DNA of 13,670 bases from Yoonia sp. (GCA_028822885.1 JAPKCP010000051.1:1-13670), one strand, 5' to 3'; shown: positions 6,141-13,659, numbered from the stretch's first letter. Translations and numbers: made by a program. Notes: generated by a model from the sequence alone, not told the origin.

Positions 6141-6735
6141 ACAAAAGCTTGAACGCCAAAGCGAACATAATTGCCCCGATGATGACGTCTAAAATCCGCC
6201 AAGCGCGGGCAGATTGCATCACCGGGGCGAGCCGTCTTGCCCCGTAAGCGAGGCCAAAGAAAAACACGAATGAAGCGGTCACGGCACCTACACCAAACGC
6301 TAGCTTGTCCGAGCCTAAAAACTGCGTTGATATCGCCCCGATCAGGCCAAGCGTGTCCAAATAGACGTGCGGGTTCAGCCAAGTGAATGCCGCAGCCGTC
6401 GCCAAAGTCGCCGCTAAGGTCCCAGATTTGCCTGACAGTTGTAGATCATATTCGCCGTGGTAAGCGGCCCAAAACCGCATTGTGCCATAGCAAAACAAAA
6501 ACGCTGCGCCGCCATAGGCCATGATAATTGGCAGCGTCGGGTAAAGCGATACGACCGCGCTAAAACCCCAAACACCTGCAATAATGAGTATGGCATCCGA
6601 TAACCCACAAAAAAGGGCGAGGGCAAAAACATGCGTCTTTAGAAGGCCTTGTCTTAGCACAAAGGCATTCTGCGCCCCAATCGCCAGAATGAGGCTGAAG
6701 CCAGTCGCGAACCCTGTGATCGTCGCTGTGAACAT
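6133..6735 (-). CDS. argO: LysE/ArgO-family amino-acid exporter
   Basis: 200-aa inner-membrane protein of the LysE superfamily, which exports basic amino acids such as arginine and lysine. The signature near the N-terminus, SLILAIGAQNAFVLRQGL, is the conserved first-helix region (GxQNAFVLRQG), and LNPHVYLDTLGLIG around 120-133 is the second conserved block. Six hydrophobic stretches fit the family, as does the length. The start overlaps the stop of the DUF502 gene by one base (TGATG), so the two are coupled. Its 3' end overlaps the patatin gene tail-to-tail by 8 bases (6133-6140). In many bacteria argO/lysE is controlled by an ArgP/LysG regulator next door; none is seen here. The symbol is by resemblance; the exact substrate is not shown by sequence. 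Confidence 0.85.
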   Translation of the reverse strand: MFTATITGFATGFSLILAIGAQNAFVLRQGLLKTHVFALALFCGLSDAILIIAGVWGFSAVVSLYPTLPIIMAYGGAAFLFCYGTMRFWAAYHGEYDLQLSGKSGTLAATLATAAAFTWLNPHVYLDTLGLIGAISTQFLGSDKLAFGVGAVTASFVFFFGLAYGARRLAPVMQSARAWRILDVIIGAIMFALAFKLLFS

Positions 6736-7454
6736 CAGCTAGGCGGCTGGGTCGGATCCGCACCATTTGGATAGACGAGGCCCGCTGAAATAACGAGCTT
6801 TGCAGCATCTTCAACTGACATATCCAACTCCTTTACGTCCGCGCGCGGCAGGAACAGCAAAAAGCCCGAGGTTGGATTCGGAGTTGTTGGCAGGAACACC
6901 GTCGCGAATTCTTCACCATCGGATAATTTGGTGAAAACTTCGCCCCTGGCGTTGATCGAAATGAAAGCAATCGCCCAAATGCCACGCCGTGGATATTCAA
7001 TGAGACACGCTTTATCAAACGACGTATCCCTTTGGGAAAAAACGGTTTCTGCGATTTGCTTGACGCCATTGTAGATAGAGCGAACAACCGGCATCCGTTC
7101 CACGATCCGCTCGCCAAACCGAAGCAGTGATCGCCCCAACAGGCCCTTGCCAATCCAGCCAACCAATATTGTGAAGGCAAGAAAAATGACAACACCGATG
7201 CCACGGACATCAATGTTGATCGGGTCTTCAGGATGACCAAAGAAACGATTTATCAACGCTTCCGGGTGATAAGCGCTTGGCACAAAAGGCCAAACCCAGC
7301 TATCGACCCAGCCCACAATGGTCCAGATAAAATAGAACGTTAGACCAATGGGTGCGACGATAACGAGACCAGCAAGGAAATTACCCCGCATGCCAGCAAA
7401 AAAACCCGGCTTGTGCGGGGTGATCGAGATTGTTTTTTTCAGGTCGTTTTTCAT
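6735..7454 (-). CDS. DUF502 family inner-membrane protein
   Basis: 239-aa conserved membrane protein of unknown function. Two hydrophobic segments lie in the first half: FLAGLVIVAPIGLTFYFIW (about 26-44) and GVVIFLAFTILVGWIG (about 87-102). They are followed by the family's conserved soluble part, with GERIVERMPVVRSIYNGVKQ and the diagnostic FLPTTPNPTSGFLLFLPR, then DMSVEDAAKLVISAGLVYP near the C-terminus. Proteins of this family are widespread in bacteria and have a homologue group in plants (LCV/COV1 type), but the biochemical role is not established. GGA lies 6 bases before the ATG. It starts 73 bases after psuG and runs into the exporter gene with a one-base overlap, so it is probably in the same transcript as the exporter and perhaps as psuK-psuG. 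Confidence 0.88.
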   Translation of the reverse strand: MKNDLKKTISITPHKPGFFAGMRGNFLAGLVIVAPIGLTFYFIWTIVGWVDSWVWPFVPSAYHPEALINRFFGHPEDPINIDVRGIGVVIFLAFTILVGWIGKGLLGRSLLRFGERIVERMPVVRSIYNGVKQIAETVFSQRDTSFDKACLIEYPRRGIWAIAFISINARGEVFTKLSDGEEFATVFLPTTPNPTSGFLLFLPRADVKELDMSVEDAAKLVISAGLVYPNGADPTQPPS

Positions 7455-7527
7455 TTCGGGTCCAATTGCTTATCCCTCGATGTAGGGATGTGCGGGCCGT
7501 GTCACAAGCTGTGCGCTGGTCGAAAAG

Positions 7528-8445
7528 TTAAGTGGCAGTCAGCTTACCCATTTCAACAGCAATTTTAGCGGCTAGGCGGGCGTTGTTCCGAACAAGCGCG
7601 ATATTGGCAGTAAGGGATCGACCTTCGGTCAACTCAAAAATACGGCCAAGTAAGAAGGGCGTAACGGCTTTGGCGTTGATACCTTGGGCGTCTGCCTCGC
7701 CCAATGCCTGCGCGATTACAGGTGCTAGGATATCAGCCGCTATTTCTGCGTTTTGTGGAATTGGGTTGCAGATCAGCTGCCCACCCGAAAGGCCCATTTT
7801 GGTTCGCATGACTTGTGCTTTTGCGATGTCGCTGGCTGTATCCATGCGGAGTGGTGACACCAAATCTGAAGTTGCAGACCAAAACGCGGGCAGCATATCT
7901 TGACCAACCGTGATCACAGGAACCCCAAGGGTTTCAAGGACTTCGTAAGTTTTGTTCAAGTCGAGGATCGCTTTTGCACCAGCGGCCACGACCGTCACAG
8001 CCGTTTGAGCAAGTTCATGCAGGTCAGCAGAAATATCAAACGTGTCCTCAGCGCCTTTATGAACGCCACCGATGCCACCCGTTGCAAAGACTGAAATGCC
8101 CGCAAGTTGCGCGCCTATCATCGTCGCTGCCACTGTTGTCGCGCCAGTACCGCCAGTCGCGATACACGCAGCCATGTCTGCGCGGGACAGTTTGGCCACG
8201 TTTGTGGCTTGGCCAAGTGCCATCAGCTCATCGTCTGAAAGACCGACATGCAGAACACCATTCATGACTGCAATTGTGGCCGGTACAGCGTTGTTATCGC
8301 GTACATCTTGTTCAACGAGCCGTGCCGTTTCCACGTTCTGTGGGTAGGGCATCCCGTGGGTGATAATCGTGCTTTCAAGAGCAACGATAGGTGTGCCAGT
8401 GGCACGTGCTGCAGCGACTTCGGCGCTGTAAGAGATAGGGATCAT
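7528..8445 (-). CDS. psuG: Pseudouridine-5'-phosphate glycosidase
   Basis: 305-aa cytoplasmic enzyme that splits the C-glycosidic bond of pseudouridine 5'-phosphate to uracil and ribose 5-phosphate (reversible; breakdown is thought to be the in-vivo direction). The full set of family motifs is present: VALESTIITHGMPYPQN with Glu24, VAKLSRAD with Lys85, ATGGIGGVHKGAE with His129, DISADL with Asp141, and GAKAILDL with Lys158, the lysine that in the family forms the covalent ribose intermediate. LSGGQLICNPIP and the Asn-rich C-terminal ALVRNNARLAAKIA complete the pattern, and the length is typical. The start overlaps the stop of the upstream kinase gene in ATGA (8442-8445), so the two steps of the pathway are coupled. 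Assignment is firm. Confidence 0.96.
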   Translation of the reverse strand: MIPISYSAEVAAARATGTPIVALESTIITHGMPYPQNVETARLVEQDVRDNNAVPATIAVMNGVLHVGLSDDELMALGQATNVAKLSRADMAACIATGGTGATTVAATMIGAQLAGISVFATGGIGGVHKGAEDTFDISADLHELAQTAVTVVAAGAKAILDLNKTYEVLETLGVPVITVGQDMLPAFWSATSDLVSPLRMDTASDIAKAQVMRTKMGLSGGQLICNPIPQNAEIAADILAPVIAQALGEADAQGINAKAVTPFLLGRIFELTEGRSLTANIALVRNNARLAAKIAVEMGKLTAT

Positions 8446-9335
8446 AGCGGTGTTTCTCCCGAAACGTAGGTTGCTGCGGCGTTGAGCGCGCGGGTGAGGG
8501 CGGCAGTGCGGTCCATGCCTTGCACTTCGGATGCAATGTGGGCTGCCATAAAAGTGTCGCCAGCCCCTGTGACACGGGTCACCATAACGGCGGGTGGTGT
8601 GGCTTCGATGACGTTTCCAGCTGTGCCTTCGGCGGCGGCATTGCCCCCGTCAGTGACCAGCACACGATATGCACCGCGCGTACATAAGGCGTGCACGGCT
8701 TCGTTTGATGTCCCAAAGGTGGTTTGGCAAAGCAATCCTGCTTCTTCAAGATTCACGTAAAGGGTGGCAGATGGATGGCCAAGCAAGGCAAGCAAGCGAT
8801 TGGCTTTGCCCGGTGACGCAGGGGCGACGCGCAGGTCCGCTTTGAGGAACAATGGTGACTTGGCGATTTGCTGCAGTAGCTCTTCAGTCAAGTTACCATC
8901 CAAGGCGACTGGGCCAGTGAATGGATTGGCTTTGGTTCCTAGACGCCCATCTTCCATCGGCCGCAGAATTTTCGCACCTGCTGCTTCGAGGGAATGGGCG
9001 TCAGCAATGGCTGCGACCAACCCGTTTGCCCCTTCGATGGCCATGTAAACGTCGGTGGGCAAATCTTCGGATCGGTAAACATGGTCAGTGATAAGACCCA
9101 TGCGAATGGCCTCAGCGATCAACTCGTTGCCTTCAGCGTCCTTACCGATGGCGGTCAACAGGGCCGGTGTCAGGCCAAACCGCGACAATGTCATCGCGAT
9201 GTTCATTGCCACACCGCCAGGCAGACGGGTAATCCGCCCCGGCACGTCAGAGCCAATGCGCATGTGGCTCGCCGCGCGACCAATCACGTCCCACAACACG
9301 GAGCCGATGCACAGAATATCAGGTGTCTTTATCAT
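8442..9335 (-). CDS. psuK: PfkB-family sugar kinase, probable pseudouridine kinase
   Basis: 297-aa cytoplasmic ribokinase-type kinase expected to phosphorylate pseudouridine at the 5' position, feeding PsuG. The N-terminal strand ILCIGSVLWDVIGRA is followed by the family signature GGVAMN (40-45), and the C-terminal anion-hole motif GAGDTF (257-262) carries the catalytic base Asp260; VTDGG at 227-231 is the usual preceding strand. Substrate specificity is inferred from the four-base ATGA overlap with psuG, a pairing also seen as gene fusions in other organisms. Without that context it would be only a PfkB kinase. It starts 44 bases after the DUF4198 gene on the same strand; no terminator is visible between, and the ribosome site is weak (GGGTT before ATG). 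Confidence 0.9.
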   Translation of the reverse strand: MIKTPDILCIGSVLWDVIGRAASHMRIGSDVPGRITRLPGGVAMNIAMTLSRFGLTPALLTAIGKDAEGNELIAEAIRMGLITDHVYRSEDLPTDVYMAIEGANGLVAAIADAHSLEAAGAKILRPMEDGRLGTKANPFTGPVALDGNLTEELLQQIAKSPLFLKADLRVAPASPGKANRLLALLGHPSATLYVNLEEAGLLCQTTFGTSNEAVHALCTRGAYRVLVTDGGNAAAEGTAGNVIEATPPAVMVTRVTGAGDTFMAAHIASEVQGMDRTAALTRALNAAATYVSGETPL

Positions 9336-9379
9336 AACCCAGCTTTTGGCCTAGGGCGTGGAAAAGGACAAGTGAAGGT

Positions 9380-10186
9380 TTAGGGAGCTAGGAAAGTCAT
9401 ATTTGCCCAGAGCGTTTCGTAAACAGCACCTTCAGCCGCTGCTTGACCAGACGCGTCGCGCAGGATGACAGCATCAAGCTGATAGGCGACGCCCGACTGC
9501 ACTGGAACCGATGCGATGCCGTCTGAGTTAGTGCGTACATAGGTAACCGTTACTGTGCCGTCTGAGTCTTTCGCAAAAACTTCGATCTGCTCGTCGGCGC
9601 GGACGTCTTGGTTATAGAACAGCTGAACCTTCATTCCGTCACTCAGGGAATCAGTATAAGGATTGGTCAGGGCCACAAGTTCGGTTTCAAGCCCTATGCG
9701 GACATCAGCCCCCTCAGCAGCCCCAACACCAACCAAGGATTTGGAATAGCGAACATAGCTTTCGGAAAACCCTGTTTCGGGTAGGCCGCGTGCATCGTGC
9801 AGGGGCCGAATGTCACCAAAATCTTTATGATCAACGAATTTTTGGAATTTCTCCCACGTTGCATAACTAATTTCAGAAGGTGTCGACTGGTAGGCGACGA
9901 TATTGAGCCCTTCGCGGCTGGCCGTCATGTTCAAGCCCGGTACGTCACCATTGCGCCCGGTGACTTTGATGCCACGTCCGTCAGCATAGACAATAAAGTG
10001 GCGAAAACGCTGTTCGAGGTAGGGCAGGGTCGTCCCGTCAAAGTCTTGCCCATTTTTGATTTGCGCCTGTAGTTGACCACCGGTTGGAACTTGATACTCA
10101 AGGGGTTCTAACCACAGTTCGTGCGCTGACGTCATCGTCGCAGCGGCGGACATTAAAAGTGCAATAACGGGGGCAAACATGCGCAT
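9380..10186 (-). CDS. DUF4198 periplasmic protein, candidate metal-uptake component
   Basis: 268-aa secreted protein. A short Sec signal peptide (MRMFAPVIALLMSAAATM, cleavage expected after TSA at residue 21) leads to a mature protein starting HELWLEPLEYQVPTGG, the hallmark of DUF4198. Two Ig-like halves follow, with the C-terminal part (VTVTYVRTNSDGIASVPV) typical of the family. DUF4198 proteins include the NikK-type accessory proteins of nickel/cobalt importers, so metal handling is plausible; the predicted N-terminal His would be a natural ligand. The start at 10186 is chosen because AAGGA sits 7 bases upstream; an upstream TTG at 10201 overlaps that site and is rejected. The gene is divergent from the HupE/UreJ_2-type gene with start regions overlapping. 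It may be cotranscribed with psuK 44 bases downstream. Metal identity is not shown. Confidence 0.82.
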   Translation of the reverse strand: MRMFAPVIALLMSAAATMTSAHELWLEPLEYQVPTGGQLQAQIKNGQDFDGTTLPYLEQRFRHFIVYADGRGIKVTGRNGDVPGLNMTASREGLNIVAYQSTPSEISYATWEKFQKFVDHKDFGDIRPLHDARGLPETGFSESYVRYSKSLVGVGAAEGADVRIGLETELVALTNPYTDSLSDGMKVQLFYNQDVRADEQIEVFAKDSDGTVTVTYVRTNSDGIASVPVQSGVAYQLDAVILRDASGQAAAEGAVYETLWANMTFLAP

Positions 10187-11531
10187 TCTGAGATCCTTCA
10201 ATCAAGCTCTTAAGGTGTCGTATCTGACAGTGGTGTCAACCATGTTGGTGTTCTGGCTCGCGTTTGCGTTACCTGCACATGCGCACGAAGTGTTGCCCGC
10301 AATTGCCGATATGGAACAAGTCGGTGACACGCTGGCGTTCGATGTCCGCCTCAACATAGAGAGCTTTATCGCAGGGATCGACCTGACAGACACCGCGGAT
10401 ACCAATGATGCGCCACAAGCCGCCGACTATGACGAACTTCGCGCGTTAGAGCCCGAAGCATTGCAGGCCCGGTTCGAGGCCTTCTGGCCCGAGATGAGAA
10501 CGCGCATTCAGATCATCGTTGATGGCAATCTGATTTCCCCAGTGCTGGGCGCCATTCAGATTGGTGACGTCGGTAATGTTGAAACCGTCCGCGAAACCCA
10601 CATCCAATTCACAGCCTCATTCTTACCGGGAGACCGGCCAGAGACTGTTCAAGTCGGTTGGGCCAAAGAATTTGGTACGCTGGTAATCCGACAGCAGGGT
10701 GTAGATGCGCCCTATGATGGCTATCTTGAAGCAGGTGCTTTGACTGACCCGATTGCGTTGTCCGGTGGCGACCAAGCCAGCATTTGGCAGACATTTGTGA
10801 GCTATATCCCCGTTGGGTTTGATCATATCGTCCCCAAGGGGTTGGATCATATTCTGTTCGTGCTGGGTCTGTTCTTTTTGTCGACCCGGATGCGTCCGCT
10901 TTTGACGCAGGTGTCCCTGTTCACGCTTGCGCACACCATTACATTGGCAGCTGCCGCTTTGGGCTTCGTCACTGTCCCGGGAGATATTGTTGAGCCATTG
11001 ATCGCAGCCTCAATCGCCTATGTTGCCATTGAAAACATCTTCATGCGCAACCTAAGCCCTTGGCGGCCTATGATTGTGTTTGGGTTCGGGTTGTTGCACG
11101 GGCTTGGATTTGCGTCCGTCTTGGGCGAATTCGGTTTGCCCCAGGGATCGTTCATACCGGCGTTGATTGGGTTCAATATTGGCGTGGAAGTTGGCCAGTT
11201 GGCAGTGATTGCAGTGATGTTTTTGGCTGTGTGGCAGGCCATCCGTGTTGATCGCGGAAAGAATGAAGCGACCCAAGGTATTGCGGTCTATGCTGTGCTG
11301 ATTGTTGCAACGGTTGCATTGATCATTTGGAATCCCGCTGGCTTGAGCGAAGCGCTGGGGAGCCCAATGCTGATATTCTTAGCCCCAATGTTGGCTGTGT
11401 TTGCGCTTTGCATGGCGTCAGTTGCTTTGCGTGATCATATAGATGCGTATCGCCGGATCGTGAGTATTCCCGCGTCGGTGTTTATTGCTGTTGTTGGGAC
11501 GTATTGGTTCGTGGAACGCGTGTTTCTCTGA
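10179..11531 (+). CDS. HupE/UreJ_2-type membrane protein with periplasmic N-terminal domain
   Basis: 450-aa protein. A signal peptide (h-region TVVSTMLVFWLAFALP, cleavage expected after AHA at residue 35) is followed by a periplasmic domain of about 165 residues and then a membrane domain with some six or seven helices (about 205-450). The membrane part carries the HupE/UreJ_2 pattern: GFDHIVPKGLDHILFVLG (His216, His224), LFTLAHTITLA (His252), LLHGLGFASVLGEF (His307) and GFNIGVEVGQLA (Glu337), residues positioned to bind a metal inside the membrane. HupE and UreJ relatives carry nickel; this long branch with an extra domain is poorly characterised. The start at 10179 has only GGGGG 5 bases before it; GTG codons at 10215 and 10230 and an ATG at 10242 are alternatives, but 10179 gives a charged signal-peptide start. 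Divergent from the DUF4198 gene; no terminator is seen after it. Confidence 0.85.
   Translation: MRILRSFNQALKVSYLTVVSTMLVFWLAFALPAHAHEVLPAIADMEQVGDTLAFDVRLNIESFIAGIDLTDTADTNDAPQAADYDELRALEPEALQARFEAFWPEMRTRIQIIVDGNLISPVLGAIQIGDVGNVETVRETHIQFTASFLPGDRPETVQVGWAKEFGTLVIRQQGVDAPYDGYLEAGALTDPIALSGGDQASIWQTFVSYIPVGFDHIVPKGLDHILFVLGLFFLSTRMRPLLTQVSLFTLAHTITLAAAALGFVTVPGDIVEPLIAASIAYVAIENIFMRNLSPWRPMIVFGFGLLHGLGFASVLGEFGLPQGSFIPALIGFNIGVEVGQLAVIAVMFLAVWQAIRVDRGKNEATQGIAVYAVLIVATVALIIWNPAGLSEALGSPMLIFLAPMLAVFALCMASVALRDHIDAYRRIVSIPASVFIAVVGTYWFVERVFL
10194..10198 (-). promoter_or_regulatory. Ribosome-binding site that fixes the DUF4198 start
   Basis: AAGGA reads on the minus strand 7 bases before the ATG at 10186. 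It settles the choice against the TTG at 10201, which lies upstream of this site. It also sits inside the first codons of the divergent HupE-type gene if that gene starts at 10179. Confidence 0.7.
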
Positions 11532-11831
11532 GATTGGCTCGGCATGCTTTGCCTACAAAGGCTGTCCGCTTAGCTTGTCCTGTTTTGCGGGATTTATCTG
11601 GCGGCGACCCCGCTTTATCCAAGTTTATAGGCACGAATGCTCAGTGTTCCATGCGTTATTGTCCCGTTGACCCCGCGGGGTCTTGCAGCCCACGAAAAAC
11701 ACGACTAATGGAAACTTACGAAATCCCCAGACGGGGCGGGTTCGATGGGGAGAAATCCCAAAGAATCCACCGGTTGACGCACCCGCGTTGATATCCCCGT
11801 CCTTGGTTTGAAACCGGAAAAGGAATACGAC
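11532..11831 (+). other. 300-base intergenic region ahead of rpsB (leader and promoter region)
   Basis: No credible gene is seen. It must hold the end of the HupE-type transcript and the promoter and leader of rpsB. Visible structure: a perfect 14-base palindrome GACCCCGCGGGGTC at 11669-11682 with no T-run after it; CCCC/GGGG arms at 11725-11728 and 11733-11736; a direct repeat GAAATCCC at 11720-11727 and 11752-11759; and TTGACC (11667) and TTGACG (11774) as possible -35 boxes, neither with a convincing -10 at 16-18 bases. In many bacteria the rpsB leader is bound by S2 for feedback control, which would fit such structure. Confidence 0.4.
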
Positions 11832-12602
11832 ATGGCTCTTCCTGAGTTTACTATGCGTCAGCTTCTTGAAGCAGGCGTTCACTTTGGCCACCAGACTGCG
11901 CGCTGGAACCCAAAGATGGGCCCATACATTTATGGCAGCCGTAACGGCATCCACATCATGGACCTTACACAAACAGTTCCATTGCTTGACCAAGCGCTGA
12001 ACGTCATCCGTGACACAGTTGCTAAGGGCGGCCGTGTGCTGTTCGTTGGTACGAAGCGTCAAGCTGCAAAGCCTGTTGCTGATGCGGCTGAACGTTGCGC
12101 ACAGTTCTACATGAACCACCGCTGGTTGGGCGGTACGCTGACAAACTGGCAGACTGTTTCAAAGTCTATCAATCGCCTTAAGGCCATCGACGAAGCGTCC
12201 GAGAACGGTTTTGCTGGTCTGACCAAAAAAGAGCGTCTTGGTATGGAACGTGAGCAGGGCAAACTGCAAGCATCTCTTGGTGGTATCCGCGAAATGGGCG
12301 GTGTGCCTGATCTGTTGTTCGTCATCGACGTGAACAAAGAATCACTTGCAATCGCAGAAGCCAAAAAGCTTGGTATTCCTATTGTTGCAATCGTTGACAC
12401 CAACTGTTCCCCAGCAGACATTGATTATGTGATCCCGGGCAACGACGATGCGGCCCGCGCAATCGCACTTTACATTGACCTTGCTGCACGTGCGGCCCTT
12501 GACGGTATGTCCGCTCAATTGGGTGCTGCTGGTGTTGATCTTGGCGCAATGGAAGAGTTCGCTGAAGAACTTGTTGCTGAAGAAGCTGCAGCCGCTAACT
12601 AA
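11832..12602 (+). CDS. rpsB: 30S ribosomal protein S2
   Basis: 256-aa protein of the small ribosomal subunit, needed late in assembly and for mRNA binding together with S1. Family signatures: LLEAGVHFGHQTARWNPKM near the N-terminus, YGSRNGIHIMDLTQT, FVGTKRQAAKPVADAA, HRWLGGTLTNWQTV, and the C-terminal PDLLFVIDVNKESLAIAEA and GIPIVAIVDTNCSPADIDY. The coiled-coil insert with KKERLGMERE is intact. The acidic Ala/Glu tail is usual in alphaproteobacteria. Start: ATG at 11832 with AGGA 7 bases upstream; an in-frame TTG at 11808 is rejected, since it would add residues before the canonical MALPEFTMRQLLEAG and lies upstream of the ribosome site. It is followed by tsf after 81 bases, the common rpsB-tsf order. 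Confidence 0.98.
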   Translation: MALPEFTMRQLLEAGVHFGHQTARWNPKMGPYIYGSRNGIHIMDLTQTVPLLDQALNVIRDTVAKGGRVLFVGTKRQAAKPVADAAERCAQFYMNHRWLGGTLTNWQTVSKSINRLKAIDEASENGFAGLTKKERLGMEREQGKLQASLGGIREMGGVPDLLFVIDVNKESLAIAEAKKLGIPIVAIVDTNCSPADIDYVIPGNDDAARAIALYIDLAARAALDGMSAQLGAAGVDLGAMEEFAEELVAEEAAAAN

Positions 12603-12627
12603 GCTGCGCTTTATCGCAAACACATAG

Positions 12628-12653
12628 CCGGGCAGGGGTTTCCCTCTGCCCGG
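12628..12653 (+). promoter_or_regulatory. Intercistronic hairpin between rpsB and tsf
   Basis: CCGGGCAGGGG (12628-12638) pairs with CCTCTGCCCGG (12643-12653) over 11 bp with one G-U pair and a TTTC loop. The next bases are ATTTCG, not a T-run, so it is not a full Rho-independent terminator. It more likely tunes the S2 to EF-Ts ratio by weak attenuation, mRNA processing or 3'-end protection of the rpsB message; this is inference. Confidence 0.6.
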
Positions 12654-12683
12654 ATTTCGAAATTCCATTTAAGGAGAGATACG

Positions 12684-13556
12684 ATGGCAATCACTGCTGC
12701 TATGGTAAAAGAACTGCGCGACAGCACGGGCGCAGGCATGATGGACGCGAAAAAAGCGCTCACTGAGAATGATGGCGACATGGGAGCATCAGTCGATTGG
12801 CTGCGCACCAAGGGCCTCGCGAAAGCTGCGAAGAAATCTGGCCGTACGGCTGCTGAAGGTCTCGTGGCAGTTGCCGTTTCTGGCAACAAAGGCGTGGCTG
12901 TTGAAGTCAACTCTGAGACTGACTTTGTCGGTAAGAATGCTGACTTCCAAAAGATGGTTGCTGGTATCGCTGCGGTTGCTATCGGTGTAAATACCACTGA
13001 GGAACTTAAAGCGGCTGACATGGGTGGCAAAACTGTCGAGCAGACTGTGACAGACGCGGTTGCCGTCATTGGTGAGAACATGGGCGTCCGCCGCATGGAA
13101 GCACTGACTGGCGATGCGGTTGTGTCTTACGTTCACAACGCGGCTGCGGCTGACATGGGCAACATCGGTGTGCTCGTGGCAATGTCCGGTGACAATGCAG
13201 TATTCGGCCGTCAGGTTGCGATGCACATTGCGGCGACAAACCCAGCGGCCTTGGACGAAGCGTCCCTCGACGCTGCAGTCGTCGAAAAGGAAAAGCAGGT
13301 TCAGATGGATATCGCACGCGAATCCGGCAAGCCGGAAGCTGTGATTGAGAAAATGATCGTCGGTCGTATGAAGAAATACATGGCTGAAGTTACATTGCTC
13401 AACCAACAGTTCGTTGTGAACCCAGACTTGACTGTGGCTGACGCTGCCAAAGAAGCTGGCGTTTCCATCACTGGTTATGTGCGCCTTGAAAAAGGTGAAG
13501 GCATCGAAGTCGTCGTTGAAGACTTTGCAGCTGAAGTTGCAAAACTGAACGGCTAA
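12684..13556 (+). CDS. tsf: Translation elongation factor Ts
   Basis: 290-aa cytoplasmic factor that exchanges GDP for GTP on EF-Tu. The N-terminal UBA-like domain contains the signature LRDSTGAGMMDAKKAL (11-26), and the core begins with GRTAAEGLVAVA and the second signature VEVNSETDFVGKN (about 73-85), which contact EF-Tu. The core's two repeats and the C-terminal module (NQQFVVNPDLTVADAAKEAG) are complete, and the length is normal. AAGGAG 7 bases before the ATG is a strong ribosome site. It lies 81 bases after rpsB, with which it is presumably cotranscribed, and is closed by a strong terminator 24 bases after its stop. Assignment is firm and nothing is odd in the sequence. Confidence 0.98.
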   Translation: MAITAAMVKELRDSTGAGMMDAKKALTENDGDMGASVDWLRTKGLAKAAKKSGRTAAEGLVAVAVSGNKGVAVEVNSETDFVGKNADFQKMVAGIAAVAIGVNTTEELKAADMGGKTVEQTVTDAVAVIGENMGVRRMEALTGDAVVSYVHNAAAADMGNIGVLVAMSGDNAVFGRQVAMHIAATNPAALDEASLDAAVVEKEKQVQMDIARESGKPEAVIEKMIVGRMKKYMAEVTLLNQQFVVNPDLTVADAAKEAGVSITGYVRLEKGEGIEVVVEDFAAEVAKLNG

Positions 13557-13580
13557 GCTTTTTTAAGTACAAATTTGAAG

Positions 13581-13613
13581 CGGCGTAGGGGAAACCTCTG
13601 CGCCGTTTTTTTT
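13581..13613 (+). terminator. Rho-independent terminator of the rpsB-tsf operon
   Basis: CGGCGTAGGGG (13581-13591) and CCTCTGCGCCG (13595-13605) form an 11-bp stem with two G-U pairs and an AAA loop, followed by eight T (13606-13613). It starts 24 bases after the tsf stop. The upper stem (GGGG with CCTCTGC) resembles that of the rpsB-tsf hairpin. Confidence 0.93.
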
Positions 13614-13646
13614 GACTGGCATGATGTTAGTGAGGATTTTACCATA

Positions 13647-13659
13647 ATCTTGTCAAGAT
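13647..13659. promoter_or_regulatory. Short perfect inverted repeat at the right edge
   Basis: ATCTTG and CAAGAT flank a single T. It overlaps TTGTCA (13650-13655... read as a possible -35 box) for a gene beyond the window. It could be an operator, but it is short and the window ends 11 bases later. Confidence 0.15.

Noticed and set aside
11669..11682. GC palindrome considered as terminator of the HupE-type gene
   Set aside because: It lies 138 bases after the stop, has no T-run, and folds only to a 5-bp stem with a four-base loop.
11808..11831. TTG start that would lengthen S2 by eight residues
   Set aside because: The AGGA site lies downstream of this codon, and S2 proteins begin at MALPEF-type sequence, matching ATG 11832.
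12611..13096. Antisense frame of 161 codons over the rpsB-tsf gap and tsf, rich in Ser, Ala, Thr and Pro
   Set aside because: It is a shadow of the Ala/Val/Glu-rich tsf frame and covers the rpsB-tsf hairpin.
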